DNA from: JAGNZR01 sp051648485
Lineage (GTDB): Bacteria > Fusobacteriota > Fusobacteriia > Fusobacteriales > Fusobacteriaceae
DNA: 7,190 nt
Direction of reading: 5' to 3'
NCBI GenBank assembly: GCA_051648485.1
Contig: JBOFFH010000097.1
Coordinates: 1-7,190, forward strand
Positions within the stretch are counted from its first letter, which is position 1. Each line of letters begins with the position of its first letter. Below are positions 1 through 4,986 of this stretch, piece by piece. Below the pieces are notes generated by a model. It was not told where the DNA came from and did no database searches. It worked only from the letters and a program-made list of their open reading frames with translations. The position numbers and the translations under genes were made by a program.

Positions 1-280
1 CAGTTAGATAAATAGGTTGAATAAAAATTTCAATTTCAGAACTTAAATTATTCTCTAAAATTTCACTATTTTTAAAAGAATCCAATTTTTCATTTAAAGT
101 TTCTAGTTTAATTCCATGAACTTCTTCCAATTTTTTGACTATTCTTTTAGAGTTAAAACACTGAGTTATCAAAAAATTAGGAAATTTATTTGTGAATTCA
201 TTTTTGATTTTTTCATAAATTTCATTACCTTTATTATGGTCAATAGTTCCATAATAAGTTAAAATTAATATTTTTTTCAT
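1..280 (-). CDS. cbiK: Sirohydrochlorin cobaltochelatase, CbiK type (C-terminal part outside window)
   Basis: CbiK inserts cobalt into sirohydrochlorin in the cytoplasm, an early step of anaerobic cobalamin synthesis; some relatives act as periplasmic or iron-linked chelatases. Only 93 residues are visible, reading from ATG at 280 towards the left edge. The start MKKILILTYYGTIDHNKG follows the family pattern of a short beta strand, then GT and a nearby His. Next comes FNSKRIVKKLEE-HGI-LETLNEKLD, which aligns by eye with the segment of Salmonella CbiK containing FTS..IIRKL....GI.I.TP..AL. The visible part ends at IFIQPIYLT, just before the expected G-x-E metal-site region. The catalytic histidines of the second half lie beyond the edge, so activity cannot be judged. 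The leader has GAGGAG at 287-292, six bases before ATG, and there is no predicted signal peptide. I see no cobalamin riboswitch upstream. Identification is by motif memory, not a search. Confidence 0.72.
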   Translation of the reverse strand, partial: MKKILILTYYGTIDHNKGNEIYEKIKNEFTNKFPNFLITQCFNSKRIVKKLEEVHGIKLETLNEKLDSFKNSEILENNLSSEIEIFIQPIYLT

Positions 281-309
281 AATTTTCTCCTCGAACTTTT
301 ATTATTTAG

Positions 310-318
310 ATTATACCA
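310..318 (-). promoter_or_regulatory. Extended -10 promoter for the cbiK-like gene
   Basis: On the minus strand this reads TGGTATAAT, a perfect extended -10 hexamer with its TG dinucleotide. It lies about 30 bases upstream of the start codon at 280. No good -35 is present 16-18 bases further upstream, which fits extended -10 promoters that do not need one. Confidence 0.6.
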
Positions 319-350
319 TATAAAAAAAAGGAAAAAATAAAAAATGAGAG

Positions 351-358
351 TATAAAAT
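351..358 (+). promoter_or_regulatory. Weak candidate -10 for the DUF1540 gene
   Basis: TATAAAAT sits 30 bases before the DUF1540 start at 389. No convincing -35 or extended TG accompanies it. A promoter must lie in the 108-base divergent gap 281-388, because the left neighbour is transcribed away from this gene, but the exact position is uncertain. Confidence 0.3.
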
Positions 359-375
359 GATAACGATAAAAAAAC

Positions 376-381
376 AGGAGG
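376..381 (+). promoter_or_regulatory. Ribosome binding site that decides the DUF1540 start
   Basis: AGGAGG is a full Shine-Dalgarno match. It ends one base before the ATG at 383, which is too close, and seven bases before the ATG at 389. This favours 389 as the start. A third in-frame ATG at 395 is 13 bases away and less likely. Confidence 0.75.
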
Positions 382-388
382 AATGCTA

Positions 389-670
389 ATGTCAATGTCA
401 AAAATTAAAGATTGTGATGCAGTAAAATGTGTTTATAACGAAGACAATAAATGTCATACTTATGGAATCAATGTAGGTGACGATACACCAATTTGTGATA
501 CTTTTATGATGAGTACTTCTAAAGCTGGTAAATCTGATACAGTTGGGGGAATAGGTTCTTGTAAGGTTAAGGCATGTTTTCACAACAATGATTTAGAGTG
601 TTCTGCGAAAGGGGTTCATATGCACCAAAAAGGCAAACACGTGGACTGTACAACATTCCTTTTAAAATAA
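389..670 (+). CDS. Tandem DUF1540 cysteine-rich small protein
   Basis: A 93-residue cytoplasmic protein made of two copies of the short DUF1540 module. The cysteines fall in two matching sets: C9, C14, C22, C36 (spacing C-x4-C-x7-C-x13-C) and C58, C63, C71, C87 (C-x4-C-x7-C-x15-C). Each set ends in a C-x-TF motif (CDTF, CTTF), typical of the family. A linker rich in Ser, Gly and Lys (residues 42-57) joins the two units. The second unit adds histidines at 65, 77, 79 and 84. Eight regularly spaced cysteines plus histidines suggest metal binding or a disulfide or redox role, but no function is established for the family that I can cite. The start is set by the AGGAGG at 376-381. The gene is monocistronic, with a strong terminator 10 bases after its stop. 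It diverges from the cobaltochelatase gene, and no functional link is shown. Confidence 0.85.
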   Translation: MSMSKIKDCDAVKCVYNEDNKCHTYGINVGDDTPICDTFMMSTSKAGKSDTVGGIGSCKVKACFHNNDLECSAKGVHMHQKGKHVDCTTFLLK

Positions 671-680
671 TTTAACCATC

Positions 681-717
681 CTGCAGACATACTTTGTCTG
701 CAGTTTTTATTTTTTTG
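681..717 (+). terminator. Rho-independent terminator after the DUF1540 gene
   Basis: CTGCAGACA (681-689) pairs perfectly with TGTCTGCAG (695-703) around a five-base loop. It is followed at once by a T-rich run (704-716) broken by a single A. It ends the DUF1540 transcript, and its T-run overlaps the -35 region of the next promoter. Confidence 0.92.
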
Positions 718-742
718 AAAAATAAGACGTTTGTGCTATAAT
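715..742 (+). promoter_or_regulatory. Extended -10 promoter of the MATE-truA operon
   Basis: TTGAAA (715-720), a 16-base spacer, then TATAAT (737-742) preceded by TGC, giving a full extended -10. It lies 46 bases before the exporter start at 788. The -35 begins inside the T-run of the preceding terminator. Confidence 0.75.
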
Positions 743-787
743 AAAAAGAATGTTTTACTAAATTATCTTATGAAAAAAGGAGTGAAA

Positions 788-2113
788 ATGCAATCTACAT
801 TACTAAAAGGAGATATCAAATCTCATTTTATTAAATATTTATTTCCAGCAATTGCAGGAAATTTATCCTACGGAATGTTAATCTTTATAGATACAGTTTT
901 TATAGGACAAGGAATAGGAGCTTTAGGACTAGCTGCTCTAAATGTTGCAATACCTATTTATACTTTGGTAGCAATCGGAATGATGCTAGGAATAGGAGGT
1001 GCTACAGCAGCAGCAATAGATATAGGAGCAGGAAATAGAAAAAGTAGAAATGAAATATTTTCTCTTTGTATCTATTTAGGAATAGTGACAAGTATAGTTT
1101 TTTCAATTTTAATGAGTATTTATCTCGAAGAGTTGTGCCTTTTTTTAGGAGCTAATTCAGAGATTTATCCTTTAGTAAAAGATTATGTAAGTGTAATTTC
1201 TAAATCGATTATGTTTTATATTATTCCTCATATTTTGACTAATTTTATTAGAAACGACAATAATCCTAAACTTACAATGTATTATCTTATAGTTTGTAGT
1301 TTGCTAAATATAATTTTGGATTATTTTTTTATTTTTGTTTTTAAATGGGGAATGACAGGAGCTTCAGCAGCAACATCGATAGCACAATTTGCAGGTACCT
1401 TAATACTATTGACTCATTTCTTAAGAAATGATAACAGCTTAATTTTATTAAAAATAAAAATTAAATTTGATATGGTGGTTAGGATTTTAAAAATCGGAAT
1501 GGCAAGTTTTATAAATGAAATAAGTTTAGGAATTGTAATTATGGTTTCAAACTATCAATTTTATAAATATTTAGGAAATGACGGTGTTTCAGCTTATAGT
1601 ATAGTTTTAAATATAAGACTTTTAGTTTATTTAGTTTTAGGTGCTTTCGGTCAAGCTATGCAACCAATACTCAGTGTGAATTATGGTGGAAAAGAGATGG
1701 CGAGAGTAAGAAAAACTTTAAGGCTTGGAAACTATGCAACTTTTTTTACAGGTGTTATTTTTTATGTTATACTTTTAAGTTTTACCAGTTTTTTCGTAAA
1801 GCTTTTTAATAATAGTAATGAAAATCTTTTTGAAATAGCAAAAGTAGGTTTTCCATTATATTTTTTATCTACACTTTTTATGGGTATAAATCTTCAGTTT
1901 GGAAGTTTTTTTCAATCTGTTGAATATGCAAAGATTTCGTCAATATTGAATATATTAAGAGGGCTAATTCTTATAGTCATTTTTATCTATGTTCTTCCTA
2001 ATTTTTTTGGAGTTTACGGGCTTTGGTTGGCTTATGTTTTAACTGAAGTATTCACTTTAATTTATGCAGTTTATTATTATAAAAAAAGATTTAAAAAATA
2101 TCACGAATTATAA
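788..2113 (+). CDS. MATE-family multidrug/toxin exporter
   Basis: Predicted 441-residue inner-membrane antiporter of the MATE family, which expels cationic drugs, dyes or metabolites using a Na+ or H+ gradient. Twelve hydrophobic segments can be traced at about 14-35, 46-68, 91-112, 131-155, 164-184, 190-212, 236-254, 266-290, 315-336, 352-371, 382-403 and 407-430, in two halves of six. Family signatures include an early Asp in helix 1 (D35), RNDNNPKLTM (155-164) in the helix 4-5 loop, KWGMTGASAATS (186-197), and GQAMQPILSVNYG (288-300) opening the second half. The layout resembles the MepA-like branch more than NorM, but the substrate cannot be read from sequence. The ATG at 788 is chosen because AAGGAG ends five bases before it. 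An in-frame TTG at 731 would extend the protein by 19 residues, but it precedes the promoter -10 and has no ribosome site. truA follows after 12 bases. Confidence 0.9.
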   Translation: MQSTLLKGDIKSHFIKYLFPAIAGNLSYGMLIFIDTVFIGQGIGALGLAALNVAIPIYTLVAIGMMLGIGGATAAAIDIGAGNRKSRNEIFSLCIYLGIVTSIVFSILMSIYLEELCLFLGANSEIYPLVKDYVSVISKSIMFYIIPHILTNFIRNDNNPKLTMYYLIVCSLLNIILDYFFIFVFKWGMTGASAATSIAQFAGTLILLTHFLRNDNSLILLKIKIKFDMVVRILKIGMASFINEISLGIVIMVSNYQFYKYLGNDGVSAYSIVLNIRLLVYLVLGAFGQAMQPILSVNYGGKEMARVRKTLRLGNYATFFTGVIFYVILLSFTSFFVKLFNNSNENLFEIAKVGFPLYFLSTLFMGINLQFGSFFQSVEYAKISSILNILRGLILIVIFIYVLPNFFGVYGLWLAYVLTEVFTLIYAVYYYKKRFKKYHEL

Positions 2114-2125
2114 TAGGAGAAAAAA

Positions 2126-2863
2126 ATGAATAACTATATGTTTGTTGTAAAATACGATGGAACTAAATACAAGGGATGGCAAAGGCTTCCAGACGCAATA
2201 GAAACTTCTATTCAAGGAAGAATAGAAAGAGTGATTTCACGTCTTCTAGAAGAAGAGGTAGAGATAGTGGGAAGTGGAAGAACAGATGCAGGAGTTCATG
2301 CTTTAGGTCAGGTTTGTAATTTTAGAACTAAAAAAGAGCTTCAAAATGATTTTATTATAGAGATGAATAAATATCTTCCAAAAGATATAAGTGTAGTGGA
2401 ATTCGAAAAGACGGATTCTAGATTTCATGCTAGATATAATGCAAAAAGTAAAACATACATGTATAGAATAGACAACACACCTTTTGGAGATCCTTTTTTA
2501 AGACATTTTGCCTACCATGTAGAAGCAAAATTAGATTTAAAAAAGATGAGAGATGCAACTAAAATCTTTCTAGGAACTCATGATTTTACATCATTTTCTA
2601 AAAATAATGGAAAGAAAAAATCTTGTGTAAGAACAGTTGAGTCTATCGAAATAATAGAAAATGCTGGAATGATTGAAATATATTGCAAAGGAGATGGTTT
2701 TCTTTACAATATGGTAAGAATGATAGCAGGTTCGTTGATAGGTATGGGGTTAAATACTACTTCGATAGAAGAGATAGAAGAGTTGTTGCTTGAAAAATCT
2801 AGAACCAAACATAGGTTTGTAGTTCCGCCTCAAGGATTATTTTTAATCCATGTGAATTATTAA
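2126..2863 (+). CDS. truA: tRNA pseudouridine(38-40) synthase TruA
   Basis: TruA converts uridines 38, 39 and 40 of the tRNA anticodon arm to pseudouridine in the cytoplasm, without cofactors. The 245-residue length is normal for the family. The N-terminus KYDGTKYKGWQRL (9-21) is the characteristic TruA opening. GSGRTDAGVHALGQV (49-63) carries the catalytic aspartate D54. RFHARYNAKSKTYMYRI (about 98-114) is the conserved RFHAR...K.Y.Y.I block. GTHDFTSF and the late GDGFLYNMVRMIAGSLIGMG segment match the C-terminal catalytic half. The start has GGAGA at 2116-2120, five bases upstream. It lies 12 bases after the MATE gene and has no promoter of its own, so it is probably co-transcribed. No clear terminator follows before the next promoter at 2888. 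Confidence 0.97.
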   Translation: MNNYMFVVKYDGTKYKGWQRLPDAIETSIQGRIERVISRLLEEEVEIVGSGRTDAGVHALGQVCNFRTKKELQNDFIIEMNKYLPKDISVVEFEKTDSRFHARYNAKSKTYMYRIDNTPFGDPFLRHFAYHVEAKLDLKKMRDATKIFLGTHDFTSFSKNNGKKKSCVRTVESIEIIENAGMIEIYCKGDGFLYNMVRMIAGSLIGMGLNTTSIEEIEELLLEKSRTKHRFVVPPQGLFLIHVNY

Positions 2864-2887
2864 AAAAAAATAGAAAGAAGAATTTTC

Positions 2888-2916
2888 TTGACATTAAGAA
2901 CAGAAAATGGTAATAT
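2888..2916 (+). promoter_or_regulatory. Strong sigma-70 promoter for the small exported protein
   Basis: TTGACA (2888-2893), a 17-base spacer ending in TGG, then TAATAT (2911-2916). It combines a perfect -35, ideal spacing and an extended -10. Expected transcription start is near 2923, giving a 5' leader of about 75 bases that is almost entirely A and T. Confidence 0.82.
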
Positions 2917-2932
2917 TGACCTATAAGTCAGT
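2915..2932 (+). promoter_or_regulatory. Operator-like palindrome at the expected transcription start
   Basis: The 18 bases ATTGACCTATAAGTCAGT form an imperfect dyad, with A.TGAC.TATA.GTCA.T shared by both strands (14 of 18 positions). It starts at the edge of the -10 and is centred on the expected +1, a position where a bound dimer would block initiation. The regulator is unknown. The site may be chance in such AT-rich DNA, but the GTCA half-sites are not low-complexity. Confidence 0.4.
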
Positions 2933-2997
2933 AAAACAATTATTAAATTCAAATAAAATTTTATAAATTTTTATAAGGATTTATACGGGAGGAAACA

Positions 2998-3336
2998 ATG
3001 AAAAAAATAATAGCTACACTTAGTTTATTAACAATGGGATTAACTTCTTTTGCTGGAACAGTAAACGGAACAATGACAAAAATAAGAGTATATGAAAGAG
3101 ATAACTATATAAAGTTTGAATCAAGAATACCTAACTTAACTTATAGAATAAGAAAAGTAGATGTATTAAAAGGTATGACTAGAATTGGAAAAACTAGAAC
3201 AATAGGTGAAGTTGAAAAAGTTGGAATAGAAGTTAAAACTGAAGTTGTTTTAGATAGAATAGCAAATGGATTATTCATCAGAACTAAAAATAATGATATG
3301 TTCGTTACTGAAAAAGAATTAGATAATATCAGATAA
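2998..3336 (+). CDS. Small exported protein of unknown function
   Basis: I do not recognise this 112-residue protein. The first 19 residues form a clear Sec signal peptide: MKK, a hydrophobic core (IIATLSLLTMGLTS), then FA before the predicted cut ahead of GTVNG. There is no lipobox cysteine. The mature part, about 93 residues, has no cysteine and no membrane segment. It is rich in Lys, Arg, Ile and Val, with alternating patterns (RVYERDNYIKFESRI, GIEVKTEVVLDRI) that suggest a small beta-rich periplasmic or surface domain. The start has GGGAGG at 2987-2992, five bases upstream. The gene is a free-standing unit with a strong promoter before it and a terminator right after it, so it is probably well expressed. 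Nothing around it indicates a role: truA lies upstream and a purine permease downstream, each under separate control. Confidence 0.8.
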   Translation: MKKIIATLSLLTMGLTSFAGTVNGTMTKIRVYERDNYIKFESRIPNLTYRIRKVDVLKGMTRIGKTRTIGEVEKVGIEVKTEVVLDRIANGLFIRTKNNDMFVTEKELDNIR

Positions 3337-3345
3337 AATATTTTG

Positions 3346-3378
3346 AGAGAAAAACTAATAAAGTTTTTCTCTTTTTTT
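3346..3378 (+). terminator. Rho-independent terminator after the exported protein gene
   Basis: GAGAAAAACT (3347-3356) pairs with AGTTTTTCTC (3362-3371) around a five-base AATAA loop, extended by one A-T pair. A run of seven T follows (3372-3378). It isolates the small exported gene from the riboswitch transcript. Confidence 0.88.
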
Positions 3379-3416
3379 GAGTATATAAAATGAATAATGC
3401 ATATAAAAAAAATGTA

Positions 3417-3445
3417 TTGACAAAAAACATTAAAAAATGTATTAT
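3417..3445 (+). promoter_or_regulatory. Promoter of the riboswitch-permease transcript
   Basis: TTGACA (3417-3422), a 17-base spacer and TATTAT (3440-3445). An alternative -10, TATAAA (3443-3448), has a 20-base spacer and is less likely. Initiation near 3452 would put the riboswitch aptamer about 16 bases into the transcript, as is usual. Confidence 0.75.
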
Positions 3446-3467
3446 AAATTAAAAATAGATAAAGTTA

Positions 3468-3530
3468 CCCATATATACTCCTAATAAGGTGGAGAGTTTC
3501 TACGAGTTACCATAAATAACTCGCTATGGG
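3468..3530 (+). ncRNA. Purine riboswitch aptamer, guanine class
   Basis: The RNA binds guanine or hypoxanthine and turns off the downstream permease. P1 is CCCATA (3468-3473) with TATGGG (3525-3530). P2 is CTCC (3478-3481) with GGAG (3491-3494). P3 is GAGTTA (3504-3509) with TAACTC (3517-3522), plus C3503-G3523. The ligand-binding junction J2/3 is GTTTCTA (3496-3502), identical to the class. L3 is CCATAAA (consensus CCGTAAA) and L2 carries GG at 3488-3489, able to kiss C3510-C3511. The specificity base, position 74 in Bacillus xpt numbering, maps to C3524. C there pairs with guanine, whereas adenine riboswitches have U. Oddities are a short P2 and G in place of the usual A at position 73. The gap 3337-3650 is otherwise filled by a terminator, a promoter and the switch stem-loops. 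Confidence 0.93.
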
Positions 3531-3602
3531 CCAAAATAAATTTTTGGATTTTTTTATGTTTTTTTTTAACATAAAATTTTTCCATAATAGAATTGGCCTA
3601 TG
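3525..3602 (+). promoter_or_regulatory. Antiterminator of the guanine riboswitch
   Basis: TATGGGCC (3525-3532), which contains the whole 3' strand of P1, can pair with GGCCTATG (3595-3602), the 5' arm of the terminator: eight consecutive pairs including two G-U. Aptamer folding and this helix are mutually exclusive. Without ligand the helix forms and the terminator is disrupted; with guanine bound, P1 is locked and the terminator forms. The 62 bases between the strands fold into their own AT hairpin, TTTTATGTT (3552-3560) with AACATAAAA (3568-3576), which would bring the two strands together. The mechanism is inferred from pairing. Confidence 0.75.
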
Positions 3603-3624
3603 CATATTGCGTGGGCCTTTTTCT
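3595..3624 (+). terminator. Riboswitch-controlled intrinsic terminator
   Basis: GGCCTATGCA (3595-3604) pairs with TGCGTGGGCC (3608-3617), with two G-U pairs and a tight TAT loop, followed by TTTTT and a further T-rich stretch. An outer AATAGAA/TTCTATT pairing (3586-3592 with 3621-3627) could lengthen it. It ends 27 bases before the permease start, so termination silences the gene. Confidence 0.85.
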
Positions 3625-3650
3625 ATTGAAAAAGTAAAAGGGGAGAGATT

Positions 3651-4934
3651 ATGGAAAAGTTTTTTAAATTAAAAGAGCATGGAACAAATGTAAAACAGGA
3701 AGTTTTAGCAGGAACTACAACATTTTTAACAATGGCTTATATTATCTTTGTAAATCCTTCAATTTTGAGCATTGCAGGAATGGATAAAGGAGCTCTTATC
3801 AGTGTAACTTGTTTAGCGGCAGCAATTGGAACAATGCTAGTTGGACTTTGGGTAAATGTACCTTTTGCTATGGCACCAGGAATGGGACTTAATGCTTTCT
3901 TTACTTTTACTTTAGTCTTAGGAGCAGGGGCTACTTGGCAACAAGCACTTGGAGTAGTATTTATATCAGGAGTATTATTTTTAATACTTACTTTATCTGG
4001 AATGCGTGAAAAAATAATAGAAGCTATTCCATTACCGTTAAGACTTGCAGTAGGAGCAGGAATTGGACTTTTTATAGCTTTTATAGGTATGAGTGGAATG
4101 GGACTTATAGTTGCTAATCCAGCAACGTTAGTAGGGCTTGGACCAATGAAGATGCAAGTTGTACTGGGACTTTTAGGATTCATAATAATGGGTCTTTTAG
4201 AAATTAAAAAAGTAAAAGGTGGAATTTTAATAGGTATTGTAGTAACAACAATTTTAGGGATGATTACAGGACTTGTAGAGCTTCCAACGAGCATAATGTC
4301 AATACCACCAAGTATAATGCCTATAGCATTCAAATTGGATATAATGGGAGCTTTAAAGCTATCTCTTTTAGGACCAATATTCTCTTTTATGTTTGTAGAT
4401 CTATTTGATTCACTAGGAACTATAATGGCTTGTGCTAATGAAGCTGGAATGGTAGACAAAGATGGTAAAATAGAAAAAGTAAGCAAAATTCTTGAAGCAG
4501 ATGCAGTTGCAACAGTTATAGGGGCAGTTCTTGGAACTTCTACAACAACAACTTTTGTAGAATCAGCTTCTGGAATAGCAGATGGAGGACGTACAGGTTT
4601 AACTTCTGTAACTACAGGATTACTTTTTATAGTTGCACTATTCTTTGCACCAATAATTGGTATAGTTCCAGTATTTGCAACAGCACCAGCACTTATGTTG
4701 GTTGGCGTATATATGTTTAAAAATCTTTTAGACATAGATTTTCATAAAATAGAAATAGCAATACCTTGTTTTTTAACGATAATTATGATGCCATTAACTT
4801 ATAGTATTTCAACTGGTATTGCTTTTGGATTTATATCTTACATTTTAGTAAACATGGTAACAGACCATAGAAAAGATATACGTCCAACAATGTGGGTAAT
4901 AGGATTATTTTCACTTATTGAAATAGCATTATAA
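3651..4934 (+). CDS. pbuG: Guanine/hypoxanthine permease, AzgA/PbuG type (NCS2 superfamily)
   Basis: A 427-residue inner-membrane proton symporter that imports guanine and hypoxanthine for purine salvage. The N-terminus KLKEHGTNVKQEVLAGTTTF (6-25) followed by LTMAYIIFVNPSIL is the diagnostic AzgA opening. Other family blocks are PFAMAPGMGLNAFFTFT (71-87), DLFDSLGT (250-257), LGTSTTTTFVESASGIADGG (294-313), RTGLTS (314-319) and VPVFATAPALMLVG (339-352). About 12-14 membrane segments fill the chain, and the length is normal (family about 430-450). Ribosome site GGGGAG ends shortly before the ATG at 3651. Control by a guanine riboswitch independently supports a guanine or hypoxanthine substrate rather than adenine. 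The gene is monocistronic and ends at a strong shared terminator. The symbol follows the Bacillus homologue that has the same kind of control; GhxP-like is an equivalent reading. Confidence 0.93.
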   Translation: MEKFFKLKEHGTNVKQEVLAGTTTFLTMAYIIFVNPSILSIAGMDKGALISVTCLAAAIGTMLVGLWVNVPFAMAPGMGLNAFFTFTLVLGAGATWQQALGVVFISGVLFLILTLSGMREKIIEAIPLPLRLAVGAGIGLFIAFIGMSGMGLIVANPATLVGLGPMKMQVVLGLLGFIIMGLLEIKKVKGGILIGIVVTTILGMITGLVELPTSIMSIPPSIMPIAFKLDIMGALKLSLLGPIFSFMFVDLFDSLGTIMACANEAGMVDKDGKIEKVSKILEADAVATVIGAVLGTSTTTTFVESASGIADGGRTGLTSVTTGLLFIVALFFAPIIGIVPVFATAPALMLVGVYMFKNLLDIDFHKIEIAIPCFLTIIMMPLTYSISTGIAFGFISYILVNMVTDHRKDIRPTMWVIGLFSLIEIAL

Positions 4935-4954
4935 GTAAAAAGATTTGATATTAC

Positions 4955-4982
4955 AAAAAAAGAGCCAATCGGCTCTTTTTTT
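4955..4982. terminator. Bidirectional terminator between convergent genes
   Basis: GAGCC (4962-4966) pairs with GGCTC (4971-4975) around AATC. It is flanked by seven A (4955-4961) and seven T (4976-4982), giving a 12-pair stem in total. The A-tract on one side and T-tract on the other let it end both the permease transcript (stop at 4934) and the opposing methyltransferase transcript (stop at 4987). Confidence 0.92.
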
Positions 4983-4986
4983 CTGT

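Noticed and set aside
281..388. Possible cobalamin riboswitch upstream of the cbiK-like gene
   Set aside because: The gap is only 108 bases, nearly all A and T. I see no B12-box-like or multi-stem aptamer structure, and the promoter leaves a leader of only about 25 bases.
398..583. Minus-strand open frame of 61 codons opposite the DUF1540 gene
   Set aside because: There is no ribosome site or promoter, and the opposite strand has a convincing cysteine-patterned family match.
731..787. N-terminal extension of the MATE exporter from an in-frame TTG
   Set aside because: The extension would begin upstream of the -10 box of the gene's own promoter and lacks a ribosome site; the ATG at 788 has a good one.
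2878..2889. Short AAGAA/TTCTT dyad after truA as a terminator
   Set aside because: Only five A/T-rich pairs with a two-base loop and no T-run behind it; it also overlaps the next -35 box.
3737..4735. Long open frame (332 codons) on the minus strand inside the permease gene
   Set aside because: It is a complementary-strand shadow of a highly conserved permease. Its translation is dominated by Pro, Ser, Thr and Ile with no recognisable domain, it has no ribosome site, and it lies opposite a gene with clear family motifs.
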